Origin: Maribacter aquimaris
GTDB lineage: Bacteria > Bacteroidota > Bacteroidia > Flavobacteriales > Flavobacteriaceae
Reading direction: 5' to 3'
DNA length: 64,000 nt
Assembly: GCF_014596745.1 (NCBI RefSeq)
Contig: NZ_JABTCF010000009.1
Coordinates: 1-64,000 of the forward strand
Below the pieces are notes generated by a model. That model was not told where the DNA came from. It was given only the letters and a program-made list of their open reading frames with translations, and did not search any database. Each line of letters starts with the position of its first letter. The stretch's first letter is position 1. Shown here in pieces: positions 44,399 to 53,624 of this stretch. The position numbers and the translations under genes were made by a program.

Positions 44399-44429
44399 CA
44401 AAACTACGATTTTATTATGTATTTACAAA
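44399..44429 (-). promoter_or_regulatory. Promoter of rpsA
   Basis: On the minus strand TTTG (44426-44429), a 19-nt spacer and TAGTTTTG (44399-44406) fit the Bacteroidota consensus exactly. Start near 44393 leaves a leader of about 110 nt, long enough for autoregulation by S1, though none can be shown. Confidence 0.82.
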
Positions 44430-44543
44430 CAACCAAGGCACCACAATTGACAGTTAAGGGAGTATTTTTTCGTTTTTCCATAAAATAACGCATAAATCCT
44501 TATCTTCACACCAATAAATATTAACCATAAGTAAATTACAACT

Positions 44544-44924
44544 ATGAGCGTTAAAGCAAAATATCAGCCCGTTTTAGACCTTGGCGAAGAATTGTCAATC
44601 AAGGACGGTAATGTTACCGAAGAGAATGGTGTTTTAAAAATAAAAGGTACGGCCAATACCCAATACGAGAAGAATCTTTTATGGGATAAAATCAAGGAAA
44701 TAGGTGGGGAACAACCTTCTGACCTAAAAGCCAACATTTCCGTTGCCGACGAATCCATATTCCATAAACACACTGTAAAAAGTGGGGAATCATTGAGTAA
44801 GATTGCCAAGAAGTACTATGGTGACCCCATGAAGTACAAACAAATTTTCGAGGCTAACACCAATATCCTTAAGAACCCGGATGTGATTCACCCCGATCAG
44901 GTTTTAGTGATTCCTAACCTATAA
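44544..44924 (+). CDS. LysM domain protein, Kbp-like
   Basis: 126 aa, no signal peptide. An N-terminal BON-like part (LKIKGTANTQYEKNLLWDKIKE) is joined to a C-terminal LysM domain (HTVKSGESLSKIAKKYYGDPMKYKQIFEANTNILKNPD...LVIP). This order matches YgaU/Kbp, a cytoplasmic potassium-binding protein of E. coli, so K+ sensing is as likely as murein binding. It is convergent with cmk and shares a terminator. Confidence 0.88.
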   Translation: MSVKAKYQPVLDLGEELSIKDGNVTEENGVLKIKGTANTQYEKNLLWDKIKEIGGEQPSDLKANISVADESIFHKHTVKSGESLSKIAKKYYGDPMKYKQIFEANTNILKNPDVIHPDQVLVIPNL

Positions 44925-44945
44925 GGAATCGTATGATTTAAATTG

Positions 44946-44976
44946 AAAAAGACGTTCTAATGAACGTCTTTTTTTT
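44946..44976. terminator. Bidirectional terminator overlapping the cmk stop
   Basis: AAAAGACGTTC-TAAT-GAACGTCTTTTTTTT between the LysM gene and cmk. The cmk stop codon (44957-44959) falls within the hairpin, so the last cmk codons are part of the terminator. Confidence 0.85.
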
Positions 44977-45664
44977 GTTTGTTGATGACCCGATTCGCAA
45001 AATCCAGAATCCTTGAGAACTGATCTTCAAGTCCCATATCACTGTTGTCGAAAACAATGGCGTTCCCTGCTTTCCGCAGCGGTGATATTTCACGATGCGA
45101 ATCAACATAATCGCGATGTTCCACATTCTTCAACACCTCACTGTATTTCACATCCTCCCCTTTATCCAACAACTCCTTGTACCGCCTTGTGGCCCTTTTT
45201 TCGGGGGATGCTGTCATAAAAATCTTTAGTTCCGCATTAGGGAACACAACGGTGCCAATGTCCCTTCCGTCCATGACAATGCCTTTTTCCAAGCCCATTT
45301 TTTGCTGAATGGCCACTAATTTCTGTCGCACATCCTCAATGGTGGCCACCTTGCTCACCAATTTAGAGACTTCCATGGTCCTGATTTCACGCTCTACGTT
45401 CTCATCATTCAGGTACATCTCGGCAAAACCCACGGCGTCATTATAAACAAATCGAAGTTCAATATCATGTAGCGAAGCTATCAATGCCTCAACATCACAG
45501 GCATTCTCGCTTACAAAACCATTCCGCATGGCATAAAGCGTCACAGCCCTATACATAGCACCTGTGTCTACATAAATATAGTTAAGTGCCTTTGCCAATT
45601 GTTTGGCAATGGTACTTTTTCCGGTTGATGAATACCCATCAATGGCAATGGTAATTTTTTCCAT
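44957..45664 (-). CDS. cmk: Cytidylate kinase
   Basis: 235 aa. Phosphorylates CMP and dCMP. P-loop GYSSTGKST (9-17), YVDTGAMYRAVT, VMDGRDIGTVVFP and RATRRYKELL are present. The C-terminal codons make up one arm of the terminator. lon lies 38 nt upstream on the same strand, so the two may be co-transcribed. Confidence 0.95.
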   Translation of the reverse strand: MEKITIAIDGYSSTGKSTIAKQLAKALNYIYVDTGAMYRAVTLYAMRNGFVSENACDVEALIASLHDIELRFVYNDAVGFAEMYLNDENVEREIRTMEVSKLVSKVATIEDVRQKLVAIQQKMGLEKGIVMDGRDIGTVVFPNAELKIFMTASPEKRATRRYKELLDKGEDVKYSEVLKNVEHRDYVDSHREISPLRKAGNAIVFDNSDMGLEDQFSRILDFANRVINKQKKDVH

Positions 45665-45702
45665 AGGTTAAAAATAGACAGAAAAAAGGACGTCTTAAAA
45701 TA

Positions 45703-48153
45703 CTAAAGCTTTTTTGCGTTCTTTACTTTCTGGTTTGTAATGGCCAAATCGATAACCTCACTCATATCGGTAACATAATGGAAAGTTAGTCCCTTAAGGT
45801 ATTCCTCCTTAATTTCCATGATATCCTTTCTATTATCCTCGCACAATATGATCTCTTTGATCCGGGCTCTTTTCGCCGCCAGGATCTTTTCCTTGATTCC
45901 CCCTACGGGAAGAACTTTCCCCCTTAAGGTAATCTCCCCTGTCATCGCCAAACTTTTCTTTACTTTTTTCTGGGTGAACAAGGATACCAGGGACGTTAAC
46001 ATGGTAACACCGGCACTTGGCCCATCTTTGGGTGTTGCACCTTCAGGCACATGGATATGTACATTGTATTTGGCAAAAACCGCTGGATCGATACCAAAAC
46101 TTTCGGCATTCGATTTTATATATTCCATGGCTATGGTAGCCGACTCCTTCATGACTTTACCCAAGTTCCCGGTAATATTCAACATACCTTTCCCTTTCGA
46201 CAGGATAGATTCAATAAACAGAATATCACCACCAACACTGGTCCATGCCAGTCCTGTTACCACTCCGGCTACATCATTATTCTCATACTTATCCCTTTCC
46301 AATCGTGCCGGACCAAGAATTTTTTCAACATCATCATTACTTATTTTGACGTGGTATTCTTCACCTATGGCAATCGATTTTGCAGCATAACGCACCATTT
46401 TGGCAATTTGCTTTTCCAGGGCACGCACCCCGGATTCCCTCGTATAGCCCTCAACGATCTTTTCCATCTGGGGTTTTCCGATTTTAAGGTCTTTCGTGGT
46501 GAGTCCATGTTCTTTCAATTGCTTGGGCAACAAATGTCTTTTCGCTATCTCTACCTTCTCCTCAATAGTATATCCGGTAACATTGATGATCTCCATACGG
46601 TCCCTTAACGCAGGTTGAATGGTCGATAACGTATTGGCTGTGGCAATGAACATGACCTTTGAAAGGTCATACCCCATTTCAAGGAAGTTGTCATGGAACG
46701 CACTATTCTGTTCCGGATCCAATACTTCAAGCATCGCTGAGGAAGGATCCCCTTGATGACTGCTGGCCAATTTATCGATTTCATCGAGGATAAAAACAGG
46801 ATTTGAGGTCCCTGCTTTTTTGATACTCTGGATAATTCTACCGGGCATAGCCCCGATATAGGTCTTTCGATGGCCTCTAATCTCTGCCTCATCGCGCAAA
46901 CCACCTAAGGACATTCTCACATATTCCCTACCTAAAGCCTCGGCTACCGATTTACCCAATGAGGTCTTACCAACGCCTGGGGGGCCATATAAGCATAGGA
47001 TAGGCGACTTCATATCATTACGCAATTTCAAAACCGCCAAGTATTCGATAATACGTTTCTTTACATCTTCCAAACCATAATGGTCCCGATCCAAGATCTT
47101 TTGGGCACGTTTTAAATCGAACTTGTCCTCTGAGAATTCGTTCCAAGGCAATTCCAGGAACAGATCCAAATAATTTCGTTGGATGGAATATTCCGCAACC
47201 TGCGGGTTCATACGTTGTAATTTCGCCAATTCCTTCTCAAAATGCTCGGCCACCTTGGCATCCCATTTCTTGTCCACGGATTTTAAACGCATTTCCTCAA
47301 TTTCCTCATCATAGGAAACCCCACCCAATTCCTCTTGAATGGTTTTCATTTGTTGATGAAGGAAATATTCACGTTGCTGCTGATCCATATCGCTCCTGAC
47401 CTTGGATTGGATTACATTCTTCAATTCCAATTTCTGAAGCTCCACATTCATATACTTCAATGTGGCCAATGCCCTATCCTGTAAATTTCCAATTTCCAAT
47501 AAATCCTGTTTCTCCTTCACGTCAAGATTAAGATTGGAGGAAACAAAATTTATCAAAAATGAATTACTTTGAATATTCTTTATGGCGAAGGATGCCTCAC
47601 TCGGAATGTTCGGGTTATCCTTAATGATTTTCAAGGCTAGATCCTTAATAGACTCTATAATCGCCAGGAATTCCTGTCCGTCCTTATCCGGGCGCTCCTC
47701 AGCCGTTTCCCTAACGGTCGCCGTCATATAAGGCTTTTCGGTAAGTACTTCAGCCAGTTCAAACCGTTTTTTTCCCTGAATGATGACCGTGGTATTCCCA
47801 TCGGGCATTTGAAGTACCCTTAAGATACGGGCTGCCGTACCCAAAGTATGTATATCATTGATTCCTGGATTCTCGGTCTTTTCATCTTTCTGGGCAACCA
47901 CACCGATGACCTTTGAACCGTTATTGGCATCCTTGATCAATTTTATCGATGCATCCCTACCTGCAGTTATCGGAATAACCACCCCAGGAAACAGTACGGT
48001 ATTGCGCAAAGGCAATATGGGTAAAGTTTCGGGCAGCCCCTCATTGTTCATTTCCTCTTCGTCCTCGGGGGTCAATAGCGGTATCAGTTCCGCGTCTTGG
48101 TCAATACCTTGTAAGGACATATTGTCAAAATTTGAAAATTTAGAATCTCCCAT
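45703..48153 (-). CDS. lon: ATP-dependent protease Lon
   Basis: 816 aa. An N-terminal substrate-binding LON domain (~40-240), a coiled middle part, AAA+ module ([13 protein letters not shown], then [10 protein letters not shown]), and a C-terminal protease domain with catalytic Ser713 in [10 protein letters not shown] and the Lys in [13 protein letters not shown]. It degrades misfolded and short-lived regulators. It diverges from the ECF sigma gene across 217 bp, which hold no recognised heat-shock operator; a TATATTTG at 48275-48282 could be a -7 element for the sigma gene. Confidence 0.96.
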   Translation of the reverse strand: MGDSKFSNFDNMSLQGIDQDAELIPLLTPEDEEEMNNEGLPETLPILPLRNTVLFPGVVIPITAGRDASIKLIKDANNGSKVIGVVAQKDEKTENPGINDIHTLGTAARILRVLQMPDGNTTVIIQGKKRFELAEVLTEKPYMTATVRETAEERPDKDGQEFLAIIESIKDLALKIIKDNPNIPSEASFAIKNIQSNSFLINFVSSNLNLDVKEKQDLLEIGNLQDRALATLKYMNVELQKLELKNVIQSKVRSDMDQQQREYFLHQQMKTIQEELGGVSYDEEIEEMRLKSVDKKWDAKVAEHFEKELAKLQRMNPQVAEYSIQRNYLDLFLELPWNEFSEDKFDLKRAQKILDRDHYGLEDVKKRIIEYLAVLKLRNDMKSPILCLYGPPGVGKTSLGKSVAEALGREYVRMSLGGLRDEAEIRGHRKTYIGAMPGRIIQSIKKAGTSNPVFILDEIDKLASSHQGDPSSAMLEVLDPEQNSAFHDNFLEMGYDLSKVMFIATANTLSTIQPALRDRMEIINVTGYTIEEKVEIAKRHLLPKQLKEHGLTTKDLKIGKPQMEKIVEGYTRESGVRALEKQIAKMVRYAAKSIAIGEEYHVKISNDDVEKILGPARLERDKYENNDVAGVVTGLAWTSVGGDILFIESILSKGKGMLNITGNLGKVMKESATIAMEYIKSNAESFGIDPAVFAKYNVHIHVPEGATPKDGPSAGVTMLTSLVSLFTQKKVKKSLAMTGEITLRGKVLPVGGIKEKILAAKRARIKEIILCEDNRKDIMEIKEEYLKGLTFHYVTDMSEVIDLAITNQKVKNAKKL

Positions 48154-48370
48154 AGTATATTTTCAGCCATTCTGTCATATTTCTAACAGCAATAGGCAAT
48201 TTTTAGTATTAAAAAAAAGTTTTATATAGGCCTTTAGCCTTTGTTTCTGGGCATCAAGACACTTCATAACAACCTATATTTGGCAATTCCTGTGCCAACA
48301 GCCCTAATTATTTTTTATAAACTGTAACATTGGGTAATTTAGGACATCTATTAAACAAATCAATCACTTT

Positions 48371-48925
48371 TTGAGCCACAAAAAAGAACATACTGATGAC
48401 TTGATACCATTGTGTCTTGCCGGAAACCAAAGTGCGCAAATGGAAATTTACAATCGTTATTACAAAGCCATGTACAACACATCGGTACGTATTGTAAAGG
48501 ACAGCGCCGAAGCCGAAGATATTATGCAGGAATCGTTTCTAAACGCGTTTACGAAACTGCATACTTTTAAAGGTGAAGTGACTTTTGGATCCTGGTTGAA
48601 ACGCATTGTCATAAACAACAGTATCTATCATTACCGAAAGCAGCAAAAGAAAAATGAGGTTGCGTTGGATGATATAATGTACAAGGTCGAAGATAATGAC
48701 GGAATTGTTTCGGATCATGTGTTTACCGAACTGAAGGCTCAAAAAGTGATGGAAACCATGAAACAACTAAAGGATAATTACAGAATTTCTTTGACCTTAT
48801 ACGTAATAGAGGGGTACGATTATGAAGAAATAAGTAAAATAATGAATATAAGCTATGCCAATTGCCGCACAATGATATCTAGGGCAAAGGAAAGTCTACG
48901 TAAAAAAATGATAAACACCTACTAA
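48371..48925 (+). CDS. ECF-type RNA polymerase sigma factor
   Basis: 184 aa. Sigma region 2 (NRYYKAMYNTSVRIVKDSAEAEDIMQESFLNAF) and region 4 (LYVIEGYDYEEISKIMNISYANCRTMISRAKESLRKK) with a short linker. The frame opens at TTG (48371); the next ATG would cut into region 2. Its stop shares a base with the start of the next gene, which encodes a membrane-anchored candidate anti-sigma factor, giving an ECF operon of four genes. Confidence 0.92.
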   Translation: MSHKKEHTDDLIPLCLAGNQSAQMEIYNRYYKAMYNTSVRIVKDSAEAEDIMQESFLNAFTKLHTFKGEVTFGSWLKRIVINNSIYHYRKQQKKNEVALDDIMYKVEDNDGIVSDHVFTELKAQKVMETMKQLKDNYRISLTLYVIEGYDYEEISKIMNISYANCRTMISRAKESLRKKMINTY

Positions 48926-49485
48926 TGGAAAAAGATAAATTAAAAGAGCTGTTCAATGGCCTGGAAGGCACTTTTGACACCGGGGAACCCAAAGCCGGGC
49001 ATCAAGAGCGGTTTCTTGAAAAACTGAACCAAGCCAACAAAACAATAACCTTACATAAAAAGAAGAGAAATTGGTGGAGACCCCTTTCTATCGCTGCCTC
49101 TGTGGCCGTTATTAGCTTATTGGCCATTGGGATATATACATCCCGGCCTTCCTTAGACGAGCAAGTCGCAAAGATTTCCCCCGAGGTAAGCAATACACAG
49201 GTCTATTTTTCCAGCCTTATCGAGGACCAGGTAAAACAGCTTGAGAAAGAAAGTTCCCCTGAAACACAAAAGATCATCAGTGACACCATGGATCAATTAA
49301 AAAAACTGGAAACCAATTACAAGCAATTGGAAACCGACCTGATCAATGGAGGGAACAACAAACTGATCTTAAGTGCCATGATAACAAACTTTCAAACACG
49401 GATAGACCTCTTACAGGATGTCATCATTCAAATTGAAGCAATCAAAAATTTAAAAAATCAAAACGATGCGAACTTTATTATATAA
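48925..49485 (+). CDS. Single-pass membrane protein, candidate anti-sigma factor
   Basis: 186 aa. A cytoplasmic stretch of about 50 residues (start MEKDKLKELFNGLEG, with FLEKLNQA) is followed by a basic patch, one membrane helix (LSIAASVAVISLLAIGIY) and a periplasmic coiled-coil-like region. There is no zinc HxxxCxxC motif. Position, one-base overlap with the sigma gene and topology suggest an anti-sigma factor, but there is no family signature. It overlaps the next gene by 20 nt. Confidence 0.75.
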   Translation: MEKDKLKELFNGLEGTFDTGEPKAGHQERFLEKLNQANKTITLHKKKRNWWRPLSIAASVAVISLLAIGIYTSRPSLDEQVAKISPEVSNTQVYFSSLIEDQVKQLEKESSPETQKIISDTMDQLKKLETNYKQLETDLINGGNNKLILSAMITNFQTRIDLLQDVIIQIEAIKNLKNQNDANFII

Positions 49486-50554
49486 ATATGTTACCGTGCT
49501 ATTTTTCATAGTCCCCATGATCCTAGCCGCCAGCGATGGGGAAATCAATGGGAAATACACCAAGGAAAAATCCATTAAGAAAGAATACAGTGTAAATTCA
49601 ACAGCCCTATTCAAAGTGAATAACAGTTACGGCAACCTAAATATCTCCTCCTGGGACGAAGACCGTATCTTGATCGAGGTACATATCAAGACCAGCGGCA
49701 ACAATGAAGAAAAGGTACAAAAAAAATTAGATGATATCACCGTTGATTTTGAAGCCTCAATGGATATGGTCTCCGCCAAGACCATCTTCAACAAAAACAA
49801 AAGTAGTTGGGGCTGGAACTGGGGCAACAACAACGTGAATATGCAAATCAACTATACCGTAAAATTGCCCGTAAAAAACAGTGTCCATCTGGATAACGAT
49901 TATGGCAATATCATTCTGGACAGGATCGATGGCCATGCCAAGATCAACTGCGACTATGGAAGATTGGAGATTGGTGAACTCCATGGTAGAAACAACTATT
50001 TGAATTTTGATTACACCTCCAAATCCAGCATTGGCTATATCAACAGCGGTGAAATAAAGGCCGATTATTCGGGGTTTACCATAGAGAAAGCAGGGGATTT
50101 GATTTTAAATGCCGATTACACGAACTCAACCATACACCACATGGAAAACCTTCAATACTCCTGCGAGTATGGGAATATTGAGGTTGGTGAAGCCAATAAT
50201 GTCGATGGTAACGGGGATTACATCAATGTTAAATTAGGGACCATTCACGGTAATGTGGACATCAATTCGGACTATGGCTCCTTACGGATAAACGAAATGG
50301 CCGAAGATGCCGGCAACCTCCACATAAGTTCTGATTATACGGGAATCAAAATTGGCTACTCCCCACAATATTATTTTGATTTTGAAGTCCGAGCCGAATA
50401 TGCCGGGGTAAGTGGTAAGGATGATTTCGAAATAAACGTCAGTACTGAAAAATCGAACAACCGTTATTACAAAGGCTACTATGGCGCTGCCAATAGTGGT
50501 AATTACATTACCATCAACAGTGAATACGGAGGCATCTCCTTCACAAAAAAATAA
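49466..50554 (+). CDS. Secreted beta-helix-like protein (DUF4097-type)
   Basis: 362 aa. Signal peptide (VTVLFFIVPMILAASDG), then repeating short beta units built round aspartate-tyrosine-glycine: NSYGNLNISS, DNDYGNIILD, NCDYGRLEIGE, KADYSGFTIE, CEYGNIEVGE, NSDYGSLRI and NSEYGGISF. The pattern predicts a right-handed beta-helix like putative adhesin/DUF4097 proteins. Third gene of the ECF operon; the export signal and partner protein suggest an envelope role. Function unknown. Confidence 0.82.
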   Translation: MRTLLYKYVTVLFFIVPMILAASDGEINGKYTKEKSIKKEYSVNSTALFKVNNSYGNLNISSWDEDRILIEVHIKTSGNNEEKVQKKLDDITVDFEASMDMVSAKTIFNKNKSSWGWNWGNNNVNMQINYTVKLPVKNSVHLDNDYGNIILDRIDGHAKINCDYGRLEIGELHGRNNYLNFDYTSKSSIGYINSGEIKADYSGFTIEKAGDLILNADYTNSTIHHMENLQYSCEYGNIEVGEANNVDGNGDYINVKLGTIHGNVDINSDYGSLRINEMAEDAGNLHISSDYTGIKIGYSPQYYFDFEVRAEYAGVSGKDDFEINVSTEKSNNRYYKGYYGAANSGNYITINSEYGGISFTKK

Positions 50555-50582
50555 ATATAAAACCAGGATTAAATTATAAAAG

Positions 50583-51308
50583 ATGAAAAAAATAGCAACA
50601 TTAAGTTTGGTGGCTTTATTCACCCTGTCCTGTTCGGCACAATGGGGCAAAAGAGTCAAAGGGAACGGCAACGTGGTTACCATAGAACGATCAACAAGGG
50701 ATTATGATGCGATCTCGGTTTCAGGATGGTTTGATGTTGACCTTGTTTCAGGCAATGAAGGGGATATTTCATTAAAAGGGGAAGAAAACCTGTTGGAACA
50801 TATCATTACCGAAGTCAAGGACGGCAAATTGGTCATCAAGGTTGAGAAAGGGATGAACTTGAAGCCATCGACATGGAAAAACGGAATCCTCATCACCGTA
50901 CCGATAGAAAGTATCGATGCAATTTCACTTTCCGGTTCTGGTGACATAGTGGGCAAGACCACAATTACGACCGATGATTTTAAAACTTCAATGTCTGGTT
51001 CCGGCGATATTACGCTTGACCTTAAGACCCGTTCCATCGATGCCTCTATGTCAGGTTCAGGGGATATTACCCTCAGTGGGACAACCTCAGATTTCGAGGC
51101 CACTATTTCAGGTAGCGGGGATATCAAGGCCTATGAACTGGAAGCGGAGAATGTTGATGCCACCGTGTCGGGATCAGCGGACATTAAGGTAACCGCGAAC
51201 AAAAGTCTAAAAGCAAGGGTCTCCGGCTCAGGGGATATCCGCTACAGGGGCAATCCTGGAAAGGTAAATACCAAAACCTCGGGGTCTGGTGATATCACAA
51301 AAGCATAA
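50583..51308 (+). CDS. Head GIN domain lipoprotein (DUF2807)
   Basis: 241 aa. Signal peptide with a lipobox-like TLSCS (Cys17). The mature part contains the GIN/DUF2807 domain (VKGNGNVVTIER, ISVSGWFDVDLVSG) and five to six copies of SGSGDI at intervals of about 20 residues (SLSGSGDI, SMSGSGDI twice, TISGSGDI, RVSGSGDI, KTSGSGDI), so a small beta-solenoid is likely. Last gene of the ECF operon, followed by a terminator. Confidence 0.88.
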   Translation: MKKIATLSLVALFTLSCSAQWGKRVKGNGNVVTIERSTRDYDAISVSGWFDVDLVSGNEGDISLKGEENLLEHIITEVKDGKLVIKVEKGMNLKPSTWKNGILITVPIESIDAISLSGSGDIVGKTTITTDDFKTSMSGSGDITLDLKTRSIDASMSGSGDITLSGTTSDFEATISGSGDIKAYELEAENVDATVSGSADIKVTANKSLKARVSGSGDIRYRGNPGKVNTKTSGSGDITKA

Positions 51309-51355
51309 CCTGTTTTTATACAGGCACATCAAAAAGCGAATAGCAATCATGGGAA

Positions 51356-51385
51356 ATGCCTCTTTTACAAAGGGGCTTTTTCTTT
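51356..51385 (+). terminator. Terminator of the ECF operon
   Basis: GCCTCTTT-TAC-AAAGGGGC (with one G-T pair) followed by TTTTTC. It overlaps the last codons of the convergent MFS gene. Confidence 0.65.
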
Positions 51386-52705
51386 TGGCACCCGAAACAA
51401 TAAAATAATACCGGCCAAGAAGAAAACAAACAGGAACAATATGGCATATCGCATCGTACTGATCTGATCCACCAAGGCAAATATGGCCATACCTATAACA
51501 ATCCCTATTTTTTCAGCCACATCATAAAAACTAAAATACGATGTGGTGTCCTCTGTTTCAGGAAGGAATTTCGAATAGGTAGACCGCGCCAAGGCCTGTA
51601 TGCCCCCCATTACCAAACCAACCAAACCCGCTGCGATATAGAACTGCATGGGTGTTATCATAAAATAGGCATAGAAGCATAGACACAACCAAATCATGTT
51701 TACCACAATCAAGGTTTTGATATTCCCAAATTTATCCGAAGCCCTGGACGTGACAATGGCCCCTATCACCGCAACCAATTGTATAACGAGGATACTGATG
51801 ATGAGTCCTGTTGTTTTTTCGGAATCCGTAGTCCAAGCAATCTCTTTCTCACCAAAATAAACCGCCATGAGCATAATGGTTTGAACAGCCATACTGAAAA
51901 CAAAAAAGGCCCCTAAATATCGTTTTAACCTGACATTCTGTTTCAACTGCCACCAGACCGATCTTAATTCGCGGAATCCGTTGAGAAATACCCTACTCGT
52001 AATCTTATGTCCGTTGGAAATACCTTTAGGAAGTACATAAAAGGTATATTGACTGAATAATACCCACCATAGACCGACAGTAATAAAAGAGACTTTCATG
52101 GCCTTGATCTTGGACAGCCCCAGTTCTTGCTCCGTAGTCCCTATATCAAATCCAAACCATTCGGGCTTCATAACCATGGCCAAATTAAACAACAGAAGAA
52201 GCACACTACCGATATACCCCAACGAAAACCCTTTGGCACTAATACGATCTTGTTGGTCTTCATAGGCAATATCGGGCAGGTATGAATTATAGAACACCAA
52301 ACTGCCCCAATATCCGATAAGCCCCATAAAATAAAACAACAGGCTCATATGAATATTTTCGAGACTAAACCAATAGAGTCCGATACACCCCACTCCCCCA
52401 ACATAACAGAAAAACTTCATAAAGCTCTTCTTGTTCCCCACATAATCGGCTATGCCCGACAAAATTGGCGATAAGATAGCAACCATTAGAAAAGTAAAAG
52501 CGGTAATGATCGAGATCAATACCGTTTGCTTCATTTCGAAACCAAAAGCGGATACTAGCTGCTCTTTCGATGAAAATAACGCAGAATAATAAATAGGAAA
52601 TATCGAAGAGGCTATTGTTAAGGTGTATACTGAATTTGCCCAATCATAAAAGGCCCACGCATTCAATAGTTTCTTACTGCCCTTTTGGGCCAAAGTTCTT
52701 GTCAT
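51365..52705 (-). CDS. MFS transporter, UMF1/Atg22-like
   Basis: 446 aa from ATG at 52705 with about twelve membrane helices. The start AWAFYDWANSVYTLTIASSIFPIYY and NSYLPDIAYEDQQDRISAKGFSLGYIGSVLL are characteristic of the vacuole-effluxer-like (UMF1) MFS group. The substrate is unknown; neighbours for glucan metabolism hint at, but do not show, a sugar. It lies 72 nt after the M48 gene. Confidence 0.9.
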   Translation of the reverse strand: MTRTLAQKGSKKLLNAWAFYDWANSVYTLTIASSIFPIYYSALFSSKEQLVSAFGFEMKQTVLISIITAFTFLMVAILSPILSGIADYVGNKKSFMKFFCYVGGVGCIGLYWFSLENIHMSLLFYFMGLIGYWGSLVFYNSYLPDIAYEDQQDRISAKGFSLGYIGSVLLLLFNLAMVMKPEWFGFDIGTTEQELGLSKIKAMKVSFITVGLWWVLFSQYTFYVLPKGISNGHKITSRVFLNGFRELRSVWWQLKQNVRLKRYLGAFFVFSMAVQTIMLMAVYFGEKEIAWTTDSEKTTGLIISILVIQLVAVIGAIVTSRASDKFGNIKTLIVVNMIWLCLCFYAYFMITPMQFYIAAGLVGLVMGGIQALARSTYSKFLPETEDTTSYFSFYDVAEKIGIVIGMAIFALVDQISTMRYAILFLFVFFLAGIILLFRVPKEKAPL

Positions 52706-52777
52706 ATGTAAAAATAAAAGCTGCTCTTTTACAGAACAGCTTTCAATATACAATTATTACCCAAAACCTTGAACGGA

Positions 52778-53587
52778 TTACTCAAAAGAAGTAACGCCGA
52801 ACTTCCTGGCCTCTTGTTTCGCGGCAGGGGCCCATTCTGTTAAATTGGCGATTCTGGTATCATTCGAAGGGTGTGTACTTAAAAACTCCGGTTGGGCCTG
52901 ACCATCACTATTGGCTTTCATTCTTTTCCATAATTCAGCCGCTTCCGCTGGATCGTAGCCCGCAATGGCCATGATCTGAAGACCAATTCTATCTGCTTCG
53001 GTCTCATGACTTCTACTGAAAGGAAGCATTAAACCGACTGAAGAACCCAACCCATAGGCCTGATTGAACATATTTCTTTTCTGTTCATCCTGAATGGCCA
53101 CATTTCCGGCAACGGCACCTAATTGTTGTAAAGTACCTGCACTCATTCGTTGTGCACCGTGATCAGCCAGGGCATGGGCGACTTCGTGTCCCATAATCAC
53201 TGCTATTCCCCTTTCTGATTTGGCAATGGGCAAAATACCCGTATAAAAAACAATCTTACCACCGGGCATACACCAAGCATTTACCGTCTTGTCATCAACC
53301 AGGTTATATTCCCACTTATAATCTTTCAAATATCCGGCATAACCATTGGCAGACAACCATCTTTCCGCTGCGGAGGAAATCCGTTGGCCGACTTTGGTGA
53401 TCATTCGGGCATCGGGTGTATCCTCGATAACCTTATTCTCAGTCAGAAACTCATCATATTGGGCAAAAGCCGTTGGGAATATTTGACTGTTGGGATAGAA
53501 ATTAAGCACTTTTTTACCTGTAAAGGGATTAACCTTACAAGCCGCCACCCCCATAAAAATGGCAATGACCAATAGAAATTTTTTCAT
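52778..53587 (-). CDS. M48 family metallopeptidase, lipoprotein
   Basis: 269 aa from ATG at 53587. Lipobox GVAAC (Cys17), catalytic zinc motif GHEVAHAL (His134, Glu135, His138), third ligand in SRSHETEADRIG, and LSTHPSNDTRI. It resembles Oma1/LoiP-type peptidases that act in the periplasm on misfolded outer membrane proteins. It lies 37 nt after the GH31 gene on the same strand. Confidence 0.93.
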   Translation of the reverse strand: MKKFLLVIAIFMGVAACKVNPFTGKKVLNFYPNSQIFPTAFAQYDEFLTENKVIEDTPDARMITKVGQRISSAAERWLSANGYAGYLKDYKWEYNLVDDKTVNAWCMPGGKIVFYTGILPIAKSERGIAVIMGHEVAHALADHGAQRMSAGTLQQLGAVAGNVAIQDEQKRNMFNQAYGLGSSVGLMLPFSRSHETEADRIGLQIMAIAGYDPAEAAELWKRMKANSDGQAQPEFLSTHPSNDTRIANLTEWAPAAKQEARKFGVTSFE

Positions 53588-53624
53588 TTTATTATAGTGT
53601 TTAGTATAGTTAAAATACAAAAAA

